From Candidatus Obscuribacterales bacterium (GTDB lineage Bacteria > Cyanobacteriota > Vampirovibrionia > Obscuribacterales > Obscuribacteraceae), in the NCBI GenBank assembly GCA_021732085.1, contig JAKFVQ010000027.1, positions 186,001 through 250,000 on the forward strand: a stretch of 64,000 nucleotides of DNA, written 5' to 3'. Below are positions 18,218-26,187 of this stretch, piece after piece. Under the pieces are notes generated by a model. The model saw only the letters and a program-made list of their open reading frames with translations, searched no databases and was not told the origin of the DNA. The position numbers were made by a program, and so were the translations under genes. Every line of letters begins with the position of its first letter. Position 1 is the stretch's first letter.

Positions 18218-19207
18218 ATGTACACTAAACGAATCATCGAGTTTGAAATCATTTGGTACTTCTCGTGGAGACCAGTGCTCTACATCCTCGGATTAAGTTG
18301 TGCCGTCTACCTGATTCATCATTACCTGCACTGGCACAAAATGATATTGCCATTCTTGCCTATAGCGACTGTAGGTACAGCGGTGGCATTCTATGTTGGT
18401 TTCAAGAATAACTCCTCGTATGACAGGCTATGGGAATCGCGAAAGATTTGGGGTGAGGTCACAAACATCAGCCGCTCGATGTCTGCTTATTTGATTGCCG
18501 CTATGCGTAACCGTCCTGAATGTCGTGATGCACTCAGTCAATTTATTTACCGCCATCTTGCGTTCATCAACATGCTTAGATTGCAGCTTCGCCGGCGCAA
18601 TGTATGGGATGACTCGAATGATTACACACGCATGTCTAGAGAATGTTTTACAAACAGACCCTATGAAGAGGAGAGTGTGGAGCTCATGAAGAAGCTTTGT
18701 TCTAACGAGGAGTTAGAGCTTCTCCAAAAGCCCAATGTTGCATCCGCTCTGATCAAACGACAGTTTGAAGAGTTAATTCGCTTCAAGGATAATGGATGGA
18801 TTGATGCCTTTGAGCACTCGGACTTGCTTCGTTTCTGCAGTGATTTTTGCAATCATCAAGGTAAAGCTGAACGAATTAAAACGTTTCCCTTCCCCCGTCA
18901 GTATGCCTTCTTCAGCACGGTTTTTGTCTATATCTTTGTCACACTTCTGCCCTTTGGATTGATTGGTGAGTTCGGCAAGATAAGCGAGAATCATGAATGG
19001 TTAGTGATTCCATTTACGCTGCTGATTTCTTGGGTTTTTATCACCATGGAGAAAGTTGGCGATTCCAGCGAGAATCCATTTGAAGGAAGCATGAACGATG
19101 TTCCAATGAGCACGATCTGTCGTAACATCGAGATTGATCTTCGTTCGATGTTGGATGAAAGCGAACTGCCAGAGCCGCTTCAAGCTGTGGATTACATTTT
19201 GATGTAG
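18218..19207 (+). CDS. Bestrophin-like anion channel protein
   Basis: 329 residues of the bestrophin/UPF0187 family. The N-terminal membrane pair is visible (PVLYILGLSCAVYLIHHYL, then FLPIATVGTAVAFYVGFKNN), followed by the family signature SSYDRLWESRKIWGEVTN. A cytoplasmic helical domain comes next. A C-terminal membrane pair follows (YAFFSTVFVYIFVTLLPFGL and WLVIPFTLLISWVFITMEKV), ending in the typical ENPFEGSMNDVPMSTICRNI segment. Bacterial members form pentameric ion channels. The start ATG 18218 fits the usual N-terminus. It stands alone, facing the end of the respiratory operon. Confidence 0.88.
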   Translation: MYTKRIIEFEIIWYFSWRPVLYILGLSCAVYLIHHYLHWHKMILPFLPIATVGTAVAFYVGFKNNSSYDRLWESRKIWGEVTNISRSMSAYLIAAMRNRPECRDALSQFIYRHLAFINMLRLQLRRRNVWDDSNDYTRMSRECFTNRPYEEESVELMKKLCSNEELELLQKPNVASALIKRQFEELIRFKDNGWIDAFEHSDLLRFCSDFCNHQGKAERIKTFPFPRQYAFFSTVFVYIFVTLLPFGLIGEFGKISENHEWLVIPFTLLISWVFITMEKVGDSSENPFEGSMNDVPMSTICRNIEIDLRSMLDESELPEPLQAVDYILM

Positions 19208-19385
19208 TCCCCAGATATTCCAAGCTGCGTAGTGTGCGAAATTGCCTTCAGCACGAGCCACATCGCTTGTTTGTCTATTCTTGAAGCGCTGTGAATCAGC
19301 CCGCTTCGCTTCGAGATGCAGGCTGGATAAACACGCGCTCCTAAGGTCCTTAAATCCGTCGGACTGGATTGCTCCCTGCAGGCGC

Positions 19386-19514
19386 TTAGAATTCGGCGAC
19401 TAGTCCGAACGAAGCGATAAGCAATATGCATGCAAAGTAGAAAATGAAGAACCAGGTCCATCGACCTATCATCTGCATTTCACTTGGTCCAGTTGGTTTT
19501 TTGTCAGCTGCCAT
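19386..19514 (-). CDS. 42-residue single-span membrane protein at the end of the respiratory operon
   Basis: A short frame starting ATG 19514: MAADKKPTGPSEMQMIGRW, then one hydrophobic segment (FFIFYFACILLIASFGLV), ending AEF. It begins 27 bases after the MvhD-like stop, with an AGAGAG stretch upstream as a possible ribosome site. Its size and single span resemble small accessory subunits of respiratory complexes. It is not a known family to me. The bases between its stop and the bestrophin-like gene (19208-19385) hold nothing recognised. Confidence 0.6.
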   Translation of the reverse strand: MAADKKPTGPSEMQMIGRWTWFFIFYFACILLIASFGLVAEF

Positions 19515-19540
19515 AATCCATTCTCTCTTGCGAAAAATTT

Positions 19541-19939
19541 CTACTTGCTCTCTGCAACAGGCAGATTGCTAACGACGTCCTTGAATTCTTTTACTTCCGA
19601 AAGCAATCGTTGCGGTTGTACTCTCGAGAGCCATAGTCCGATCACTCGTCTGCGATCTGTTGCTTTCTTCAAACCTGGCGGTCTTTCACCAAGAAGGCGC
19701 TCGCGAATCATTTTGTTGCCTTCGCGGTAGTAACAGTCACCGATCTGGCAACCTGTCACGACGACACCATCGGCACCATTCTTCAACGCAGCTTCAATCA
19801 TTAGTGGCTGAATCATCCCTGAGCAGGGAAATTTCACAACATAACATCCGGGAACGTCTTTGAACTGACTGGTCGTGTTATCGACCAATCCGTCGAGATC
19901 GCAAGAGCGTTCACATATGAGTGTCATTATCTTAGTCAT
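19541..19939 (-). CDS. MvhD/FlpD-like iron-sulfur protein
   Basis: 132 residues matching the MvhD (F420-non-reducing hydrogenase delta subunit) family. The key parts are CERSC near the N-terminus (Cys9, Cys13), VKFPCSGMIQPLMIEAAL, and GADGVVVTGCQIGDCYYREG, which supply the cysteines that bind a [2Fe-2S] cluster. In methanogens and other anaerobes MvhD passes electrons to heterodisulfide reductase-type HdrA. No hdrA or hydrogenase gene is in this window. Here the gene follows the cytochrome b-ferredoxin fusion by about 50 bp, so the likely partner is that ferredoxin domain. Role inferred from context. Confidence 0.82.
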   Translation of the reverse strand: MTKIMTLICERSCDLDGLVDNTTSQFKDVPGCYVVKFPCSGMIQPLMIEAALKNGADGVVVTGCQIGDCYYREGNKMIRERLLGERPPGLKKATDRRRVIGLWLSRVQPQRLLSEVKEFKDVVSNLPVAESK

Positions 19940-19989
19940 TTTTGACTTCCTTAGTTTTCCCGGTCCGACTCTCTAAAACAGATAGGGTT

Positions 19990-21189
19990 CTACGATGATG
20001 GTGTTGACGATGAAGACTGGGCAAGCAAGTTCTTCATTTTCTCGATCACGACATTGTCCGGCAATTCAGGAATGTCGATCGCGTCGAAAGCACAAGCTCC
20101 AACGCACAGTCCGCAAGTACTGCAGCGATGTGAAAGAACTACTGCTCTCAATTTGAAACGTGAACCAGCTGGTGCCGGCACCATCTCAATGGCTTCATAC
20201 GGACAATCTTTGTCGCAAAGCGAGCATCCTGTGCACTTGTCGTTTACTTCTGCTGGATGAACAGGATCGATTTTGTCTTGCGCTCCAGCTTGAACCAAGA
20301 ATGGCATAGGCAGTAGCGAGAAGAAGGCAATCAAGCCGATTAGTGTGATCCAAAATGCCATTGGTGGCATGCTGGTAAGCATCGCGTACGGCCACAGGAA
20401 GAAGATATCCATTTCGAATCCGGTCGGAACCGAATTGATAACGGCCGGCTTTTCCATGTGAACTGGGTAAGCAAACACAACCACCATCAAGATGGCCATT
20501 AGTGCATAGTTGATCACTGGCGGTGGTGTCAGCACTGGGCGAGCCATTCTGATGTAGTGAACCCACAAACCGAACAAGAGGAAGAATGAAAGACCAATGT
20601 GGATGAAGAGGAAGTTCGAGAGTGTAAGGTTTGTAATGGCCTCACCATTCAAGAACCATGCTTTCAGCCCCGGCCCAAATCCCGGAATTGCATCGAACGC
20701 TGCTACTGTCATACGAGTTAAGACTAGCGAGCGCTCGTCCCAAACGAGGTAGTAACCGGTTTGTCCAATGAAGAGAACAAAGAGCAAAAGGACGATGCCG
20801 CTGAACCATTGGAGCCAGCGGTATTGTCTGTATCTGTCAGTGAACCACACGCGAAGTGCGTGCAAAATGATGGTCAACACCATCGCATCGCCTGCGTAAC
20901 GGTGAATACCACGGATGACAGAGCCAAACGGAATCGTATTGGTTATGTAGTCGACCGATGTGAATGCGTTGATGCGTTCTTTACAGAGATAAGCATTGTC
21001 GATAGTTGGAATGTAGTACGCGAAAAGCAGCAATCCTGACAGGAAGAGAACCCAGAGGAAGAACTGCGGGATGGCACCGTGGTAATAGAAAGGGTTGTAC
21101 TTACTTGTTAGCAGCACGTTTGTGAAATGCTCGATCCAGAGCATCAATTTCGTTAATGGATCGGTATAGACTCGTGGCTGTTGCGACAT
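19990..21189 (-). CDS. Cytochrome b with C-terminal two-[4Fe-4S] ferredoxin domain
   Basis: 399 residues. Residues 20-215 form a four-helix cytochrome b core with both haem pairs complete: His96 and His110 on the second helix (GIHRYAGDAMVLTIILHALR) and His197 and His211 on the fourth (FIHIGLSFFLLFGLWVHYIR). Two or three more membrane helices follow (225-300). I see no PEWY/PDWY motif of a quinol-oxidising site in that half. The C-terminus has CTGCSLCDKDCP (319-330) and CSTCGLCVGAC (356-366), two [4Fe-4S] sites on the predicted cytoplasmic side. It sits in the respiratory operon just before the MvhD-like gene. It probably passes electrons between the quinone pool and a cytoplasmic iron-sulfur carrier. 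Confidence 0.9.
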   Translation of the reverse strand: MSQQPRVYTDPLTKLMLWIEHFTNVLLTSKYNPFYYHGAIPQFFLWVLFLSGLLLFAYYIPTIDNAYLCKERINAFTSVDYITNTIPFGSVIRGIHRYAGDAMVLTIILHALRVWFTDRYRQYRWLQWFSGIVLLLFVLFIGQTGYYLVWDERSLVLTRMTVAAFDAIPGFGPGLKAWFLNGEAITNLTLSNFLFIHIGLSFFLLFGLWVHYIRMARPVLTPPPVINYALMAILMVVVFAYPVHMEKPAVINSVPTGFEMDIFFLWPYAMLTSMPPMAFWITLIGLIAFFSLLPMPFLVQAGAQDKIDPVHPAEVNDKCTGCSLCDKDCPYEAIEMVPAPAGSRFKLRAVVLSHRCSTCGLCVGACAFDAIDIPELPDNVVIEKMKNLLAQSSSSTPSS

Positions 21190-21285
21190 CTGACGACTAC
21201 CTTCTCTGACTGTACCTTTTGGGCTTCCTTGCGTGATCTCTTTGGACGTTTTTGGACTTGGAGGGACTTTCGTCGCCCCTGATAC

Positions 21286-21813
21286 TTACTTCTTGGCTGG
21301 AATGATGGTTTTCTCTTCAGCCCCATATCTTCCAATTGCTTGGATAGCGACTGCACCGGCAAATAGTGCCAAACCTAAGAAAAGCGAATACGCGGTATAG
21401 AAGTAGTTTTTATCGGCGTGCAAAAGCTCGATTACTTTCTTGACATTCTCACGTCCACCAAGTCTGCTTTCTGATTCTTGGATCACCTGTTTGCCATAGG
21501 CTTCGCCATTATCTTTGAGTATCGATGCTTCCCAAGCAGCAACGATGTCTTCGCTGCTCTTGCCAGCCGTGACGGCGTTTTCTTCGACACCAGGCTTTGG
21601 CAGCAAGTCGATCATTTGCAGACCGAGCTTAGCAAATCCATCCATAGCGGCTGGAACGCGAACTGGTGATTCACCTGATTCGCGCACTGCCGGGTAGACT
21701 TGCGCAGGAACTAGTTCTGCTGCCGGCATGAAAATTGTCGTTGCAAGAACGCCGATCACGCCAGCTGCTAAGAACACTAAACTGATTGGTCCAATTGCTT
21801 TTGAGGAACTCAT
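21286..21813 (-). CDS. Membrane protein of the respiratory operon, unknown family
   Basis: 175 residues with one membrane segment near each end (IGPISLVFLAAGVIGVLATT at 7-26 and YSLFLGLALFAGAVAIQAIG at 142-161). Between them is a soluble loop of about 110 residues, probably periplasmic, with no cysteines or CxxCH. The family is not recognised. It starts 6 bp after the stop of the 125-residue gene and lies 96 bp upstream of the second cytochrome b. It is likely a structural subunit of the cytochrome b/Rieske assembly. Confidence 0.72.
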   Translation of the reverse strand: MSSSKAIGPISLVFLAAGVIGVLATTIFMPAAELVPAQVYPAVRESGESPVRVPAAMDGFAKLGLQMIDLLPKPGVEENAVTAGKSSEDIVAAWEASILKDNGEAYGKQVIQESESRLGGRENVKKVIELLHADKNYFYTAYSLFLGLALFAGAVAIQAIGRYGAEEKTIIPAKK

Positions 21814-21819
21814 CAGTAT

Positions 21820-22197
21820 CTACTCCCCTTCCTTTTTAGCGGTGTCCGCATTCTTACTACTTTGAATTTTTGAACTTTGCTCAGAATCGCAATTTAGCTG
21901 ATTGGAATCTTGCTTTGGAGGCTCGACCTTAATGCTGCGTTTTGCTTCCAATTTTTCATGGATGCTTTCAAAAAGAGCAATTCGCTTGGTCAACTTACCT
22001 TTGTTTTTCTCTTCAAAGTAGATCCAGTAGCCTTGCACTCCGAGCAAACAAATTGTTGCGGCTGTGCCTCCGAAGAGCAGAGCCCAGTCACTGACGCCAC
22101 CGGTCTCGTTCACCTGTCTCCACCCGGCGAAAAACCAGGAAAGGCTGATGACCGAGGCGGCGAATATACTCCATTTAAGCGACCAGTGAGCGCTCAT
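21820..22197 (-). CDS. Membrane protein of the respiratory operon, unknown family
   Basis: I choose ATG 22197 (125 residues, MSAHWSLKWSIFAASVISLS) because GAGG lies upstream and the start then sits 7 bp after the cytochrome b/IV stop. An earlier in-frame start at 22260 would overlap that gene by 56 bp. Two membrane segments are visible (WSIFAASVISLSWFFAGW and WALLFGGTAATICLLGVQGY), then a charged cytoplasmic helix and a polar tail rich in K, S, Q. The family is not recognised. Its place suggests an accessory subunit. Confidence 0.7.
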   Translation of the reverse strand: MSAHWSLKWSIFAASVISLSWFFAGWRQVNETGGVSDWALLFGGTAATICLLGVQGYWIYFEEKNKGKLTKRIALFESIHEKLEAKRSIKVEPPKQDSNQLNCDSEQSSKIQSSKNADTAKKEGE

Positions 22198-22204
22198 TTC
22201 TACC

Positions 22205-24055
22205 TCAAGATGAAGCTGCTGTAGTCGGCGCAGGCGCAGCGGTTTTCGCCGGTTCAGCATTCGACTTGAATTTCATCATTACCCAGATGCAGAACACAGT
22301 TGTGCCGGCACCTAGGAGCATCCACCACCAATCTACTTCAGGGCAGTAGAGCGGATAATATGCACCCGACACAGACTTCTCTGTATTGGGGGTCATTCTG
22401 TTGGTGAAGGTGATGGCATCGAAGCACCAACGGTTCGAAACCATGAAGTCCAGCGCATTAGCATAAGGAACTGGAGTTGGAATGCCATCCTTAACTACGA
22501 CTGTGAAGCTTGGGATTGCTGTGAAGATTGGGTCTAACCAACCGCCAGCTCCAGGAGCTGTCACCAGCGCTTGCAAGTCAGCGACTTGTTTGGCCGCTTG
22601 AATGCCAGGACCTTCAGTCACCAATTGCTGGTAGTTCCAGTAGGTCGGATTGTAGGTTGCCTTCTCCGCACCATTGATGAGTACTTTGACCATTGCTTCG
22701 GCTTTATCGGCTTGCGCAAGACCGCCCAATCCCTTAACAAGCATGTAAGTCCAAGCTTGTGTAATTGGTCCCATAAACATTTCTGTTAGTGCCATGTAGT
22801 AGTAGACAACTGCCCAGAATGTTTGAATAGCGGCAACTATTCCCATTACAAAAGCACCCTTCACTGCAAGCGCCTTCTCTTGGACTGTTTTGTATTCCTT
22901 GAGGTAGACAAGCAACTGCAAGATTATGCCGATATCAATGAAACCGTAGAGGAATGCACGCCACCATGGCGGATCGCTGTGGATATTGGCGATGTTGACG
23001 ATGATTAGCAAGGAGAAGACGATCCAGGAGATTAGCCCCATCATTGAGACCATGAAGATCATCGGACGCTTGTGGATGTTCTTTTCGGCACCGGTTGCCC
23101 AGACATCGATAAATGGCAGCAGAACAACCGAAATCGGAATTACCATCGTAATTTCTGTAGCCACTACAGGCTCCAGGTATTTGTACATCTGGTACAGACC
23201 GAGGAAGTACCAGTCAGACAAAATCGGCAATGGTGTGACGTCAGGATTTGAACGGTGTCCAAGCGCTGCCGGCATAATGACGGCGACGATGACGAGCATC
23301 ATGATAATTACAAGACGTTTTGTCCAGTTGATCGGCATGCGCTTATAGCCGGTTTTGTAGAAGTAGAGCTCTACAAACATAAGTGGAATAGCCGAGAACG
23401 CTAAGTGAATTGAGAAGAATCGTGTGATTGTCTCTTGAGTGATAGCGCCGCCTGCGCCAAGCAGGAATTCTGCTGTATTCCAACCTAAGTGGACTGATTT
23501 TACAAGTGGTAAATAGAAGTCACCCATAACAGGGAACTGGTCCATGTAGGTCGGGAATGTGGCGAACACTTTGGTAGCCCAAAATGCGCGCTGATTCCAG
23601 ATCAGCAAATATCCGGTCAAACCGGAGTACATGGAGAGAAGTAGCGTGACAAGTGCTATTGCAATATTGAATTCGCGCCCGGGTTTATAGTCGGCGCATA
23701 AAAACATACGGAAGAGGCGCATCGTCGCCGCGATAATCATCGCGTCGGCGCCATATTTGTGCATTCCGCGCCAGAGGTTGCCAAGCGGAATTCCATGTTG
23801 AATGTGTAGGATTGAATCGAATGCCGCCGGTTTGGTTGGCACGTACCAGATGATAAGAACGCATCCGGTCAACATAACGACGAACCATACCAGGTAGAAG
23901 ATGCCTCCGAGCGAGTAGAACGGATTAGTCTTCGCTTCGACATGGAAGTGCTCGTCGAAAATATCGATATTATTCAAACGAGTGGTAATCCAGTCGCCTG
24001 CTTTTGCTAGCGCTTCTCCCAAGCCAGCGCGTTTGGCTTCTGCTGTACTAGGCAA
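22205..24055 (-). CDS. Cytochrome b fused with subunit IV half; one haem pair lost
   Basis: 616 residues. The cytochrome b core spans 45-240, the subunit IV-like part 245-400 with SDWYFLGLYQM (280-290) in place of PEWY/PDWY, and a long extracytoplasmic stretch (about 440-575) precedes a last membrane helix. On the second helix His99 is present, but the partner 14 residues on is Arg113 (HKYGADAMIIAATMR). On the fourth helix His217 is present, but positions +14/+15 are Tyr231 and Phe232. So one haem b can be ligated and the other, probably the n-side haem, cannot. Ser48 stands where cytochrome b6 has the Cys for haem c_n. It overlaps the Rieske gene by 8 bp. The pair would oxidise quinol and reduce c-type cytochromes. 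Confidence 0.9.
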   Translation of the reverse strand: MPSTAEAKRAGLGEALAKAGDWITTRLNNIDIFDEHFHVEAKTNPFYSLGGIFYLVWFVVMLTGCVLIIWYVPTKPAAFDSILHIQHGIPLGNLWRGMHKYGADAMIIAATMRLFRMFLCADYKPGREFNIAIALVTLLLSMYSGLTGYLLIWNQRAFWATKVFATFPTYMDQFPVMGDFYLPLVKSVHLGWNTAEFLLGAGGAITQETITRFFSIHLAFSAIPLMFVELYFYKTGYKRMPINWTKRLVIIMMLVIVAVIMPAALGHRSNPDVTPLPILSDWYFLGLYQMYKYLEPVVATEITMVIPISVVLLPFIDVWATGAEKNIHKRPMIFMVSMMGLISWIVFSLLIIVNIANIHSDPPWWRAFLYGFIDIGIILQLLVYLKEYKTVQEKALAVKGAFVMGIVAAIQTFWAVVYYYMALTEMFMGPITQAWTYMLVKGLGGLAQADKAEAMVKVLINGAEKATYNPTYWNYQQLVTEGPGIQAAKQVADLQALVTAPGAGGWLDPIFTAIPSFTVVVKDGIPTPVPYANALDFMVSNRWCFDAITFTNRMTPNTEKSVSGAYYPLYCPEVDWWWMLLGAGTTVFCIWVMMKFKSNAEPAKTAAPAPTTAASS

Positions 24056-24602
24056 TTCCCCCAGCCTCCAACGAGATGATACTTATTTTGTCGCCATCAG
24101 ACTTAACAGTAAATTGTCTAGGAGGACGAGGCGCTGGTCCGGAGACCACCTTTCCTCCTTGAGCAATGTCATAAACACTCAAGTGGCACGGGCATGCAAA
24201 TACAGGCCCGTTTGGTTTGAAGTTGTAGCCCTTCAAGCACTCGTCTGGATCTTTGACGAAGTTGAAAATGCAGCCCAGGTGAGGGCAGATACGGCTGTAA
24301 GCCACAACATCACCAGTTGGAAGTTTGACTGCGAAACCTGGAATCTTACGAACTTCCATGAGTTCTGGATTGTATTCCTTATACGATTGCGAAAACATAA
24401 ATGGCAAACATGTCCATTCTTCAGGGAAATCTTTTTGAGTGAAGGCAACTTCCTCAAGAGCTTTCGGCTGATCGGATGGTCCGAGAATGTCCATCGGTTT
24501 GATCGTCGGACGAAGGTAGCGCATTAGTGGCGAAACCAGCAAGCCGAACGTGGCAGCAAGCGGTATTGCCGCTAGAAATGATCTTCTTGTCGTATCAGCC
24601 AT
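24048..24602 (-). CDS. Rieske iron-sulfur protein
   Basis: 184 residues. The N-terminus has a twin-arginine-like TTRRSFLAAIPLAATFGLLV anchor. The C-terminal Rieske fold has Cys106-x-His108 with Cys111 (CPHLGC) and Cys137-x-Cys139-His140 (CPCHLS). These give the [2Fe-2S] ligands Cys106, His108, Cys137 and His140 plus the disulfide Cys111-Cys139. The usual CPCHGS glycine is Leu here. An insertion between the two boxes holds an extra Cys122. It passes electrons from quinol to c-type cytochromes, next to the cytochrome b/IV gene, which it overlaps. Confidence 0.94.
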   Translation of the reverse strand: MADTTRRSFLAAIPLAATFGLLVSPLMRYLRPTIKPMDILGPSDQPKALEEVAFTQKDFPEEWTCLPFMFSQSYKEYNPELMEVRKIPGFAVKLPTGDVVAYSRICPHLGCIFNFVKDPDECLKGYNFKPNGPVFACPCHLSVYDIAQGGKVVSGPAPRPPRQFTVKSDGDKISIISLEAGGIA

Positions 24603-24643
24603 GGTTCGTTCCTCAAAATGGAATTTGTAAAGTGGTCCTTTTA

Positions 24644-25729
24644 CTATTGTGGCTTAGATTCTGCCGGCGCTGCCCCAGTTCCTGACTTTTCTGCCGGTTT
24701 GCCGGGTTTGCCGTCTGGAGTAGTTCCCATGTCTAATTGGGTCCTGTCCTTGTCTTGTCCGGACGCTGCGCTTGTTGCCTTGCCTTCGGCTTCAGTTTTT
24801 GTTTGAGCATCTGGCGTTGTCGAGCTTTGTGTTGCCGGAGCCGTTGTATCGGTGCCAGTTGTCGTCGCTCCAGTCTTTGCTTGCCCAGCGCCGGACTCAG
24901 CTGGTGCTGCAGCGCCTGTATCAGTGTTTGTAGACGTTGTGGTGCTGGCTCCTGTAGCTGGCGCTCCACCAGCATTGGCCATCACATCAGTGGGCTCGTT
25001 GCTAACGTGGAAAGTGCGAACATAAGCAACCAGTTTCTTGATGTAGGCATGGTCGAACTTGACGTTCTTTTTCTTGTCTTCCTTGCCTAAGAAGTTAGGC
25101 ATGCCTTCCCACTTGATGCCGTTAGCAATGTGGTCGAAAAGCGTATCGTCGGTACGATCATAGAAGCGGCGGAAAGTTTGGAAGTTAGCTGGCATTGGCT
25201 CCAGGTTACGAGCAAGTGGACCGTCGCCATCACCTTTGGTGCCGTGGCAAACAGCGCAGTTCGAACCGAACACAGGGTCGATTGCCTCTTTATCGGCTTG
25301 AGTGATTGCAGGAGTTGCTAGTGAACGCGTATAGAAGACGAGATTCCAGATTTCGCGGTTAGTAAGTTTATCTTGCATCTTATGATGCGGATCTTTGCTG
25401 AAAGTGATGAACTTGTATTGTTCAACAGGCTTCTTCTGAGCCATTGCGCGAGGATCGGAAAGTGCTGCCACGGCCTTGCCTTCCGCTGAGCCGCCACCAC
25501 CTGTGGCACCATGGCAGCTGGCGCAGTTGCCTTTCTGAGGGCTATCCCAAACGAGTTTGCCGTCTGGAATTGACGGGCGATCATCCGGGTAAACGACGAA
25601 ATCGGTCGGTGCCTGGGTTAGCTCTTCCTTGAGCATATTTTGCGCGTCAGGAACCTTGACTTCAGGCTGCGCGCAAGAGGTCAGAAGTCCGATGATTGGC
25701 AATAGAGGCAGAATTTTACTGAATTTCAT
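24644..25729 (-). CDS. Dihaem cytochrome c lipoprotein with low-complexity tail
   Basis: 361 residues. The signal peptide ends in a lipobox (LLTSC, Cys19), so it is probably a lipid-anchored protein facing the periplasm. Two class I cytochrome c domains follow. The first has CASCH near residue 70, the second CAVCH near 160 with GDGDGPLARNL and a likely Met ligand in GMPNF. Residues 255-361 are a Thr/Ala/Gly/Pro-rich tail without haem sites, probably a flexible extension. It sits between the cbb3 genes and the Rieske gene and would carry electrons from the bc-type complex to the oxidase. Confidence 0.9.
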   Translation of the reverse strand: MKFSKILPLLPIIGLLTSCAQPEVKVPDAQNMLKEELTQAPTDFVVYPDDRPSIPDGKLVWDSPQKGNCASCHGATGGGGSAEGKAVAALSDPRAMAQKKPVEQYKFITFSKDPHHKMQDKLTNREIWNLVFYTRSLATPAITQADKEAIDPVFGSNCAVCHGTKGDGDGPLARNLEPMPANFQTFRRFYDRTDDTLFDHIANGIKWEGMPNFLGKEDKKKNVKFDHAYIKKLVAYVRTFHVSNEPTDVMANAGGAPATGASTTTSTNTDTGAAAPAESGAGQAKTGATTTGTDTTAPATQSSTTPDAQTKTEAEGKATSAASGQDKDRTQLDMGTTPDGKPGKPAEKSGTGAAPAESKPQ

Positions 25730-25744
25730 GTCTTATCCTGATTC

Positions 25745-25930
25745 TTAATATCCAAAGAAGGGAACCCAAGAAGTCATCGCCCAAACGACGATGAGAGCAA
25801 AAACGACAACTAGTGCTAGAGGCGGTGCCCCTTCGCCCACACGGTACTCGGAGACTTCCTCGTAATGTTCACCGGCGGGAGTCGGGACGGAAACGGCTTC
25901 GCCTGCTGCTGTTTTTTGTACGTCGGCCAC
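25745..25930 (-). CDS. 61-residue single-span membrane protein
   Basis: A polar N-terminal 35 residues (EHYEEVSEYRVGEGAPP), then one membrane helix (LALVVVFALIVVWAMTSWVP) and the end FFGY. It starts 12 bp after the CcoS-like stop and ends 15 bp before the cytochrome c lipoprotein gene. Size and position match small cbb3 oxidase subunits such as CcoQ/CcoH, but I see no diagnostic motif. Confidence 0.68.
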   Translation of the reverse strand: MADVQKTAAGEAVSVPTPAGEHYEEVSEYRVGEGAPPLALVVVFALIVVWAMTSWVPFFGY

Positions 25931-25942
25931 TGTTTCTCTCCT

Positions 25943-26185
25943 TTACTCAGCTTGCGCTTTGGCTCTGGCTGCTTCGACCCGAGCGCGTGCGACTGAGGAT
26001 AGTCTCACTTCGTCTCCATCATCGAGCATGTCAAATTTAGTAGATTCCATGTCCTCAAATTCGCCGTTGCGAAATGCCCACCACATAGCAACTAGTGCCA
26101 CTACGAAGAAAAGCATGCAGATGCCGTAGGCGATATACACACCTGGCTGTAATCCGGCTTGATTCAAAATACAGTTAGGACACAT
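25943..26185 (-). CDS. CcoS-like small membrane protein
   Basis: 80 residues. One membrane helix (YGICMLFFVVALVAMWWAFR) is followed by NGEFEDMES, closely like the WAVRSGQFDDLE segment of CcoS/FixS, which is needed for cofactor insertion into cbb3 oxidase. It differs from CcoS by an N-terminal CPNC pair (Cys2, Cys5) and a longer C-terminal helix. It follows the CcoO fusion gene by 2 bp. The CcoS assignment is inferred from one motif and from context. Confidence 0.65.
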   Translation of the reverse strand: MCPNCILNQAGLQPGVYIAYGICMLFFVVALVAMWWAFRNGEFEDMESTKFDMLDDGDEVRLSSVARARVEAARAKAQAE

Positions 26186-26187
26186 GC

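Noticed and set aside
19208-19385. tRNA-like or small-RNA gene after the bestrophin-like gene
   Set aside because: Short complementary stretches occur, but no cloverleaf or terminator could be drawn.
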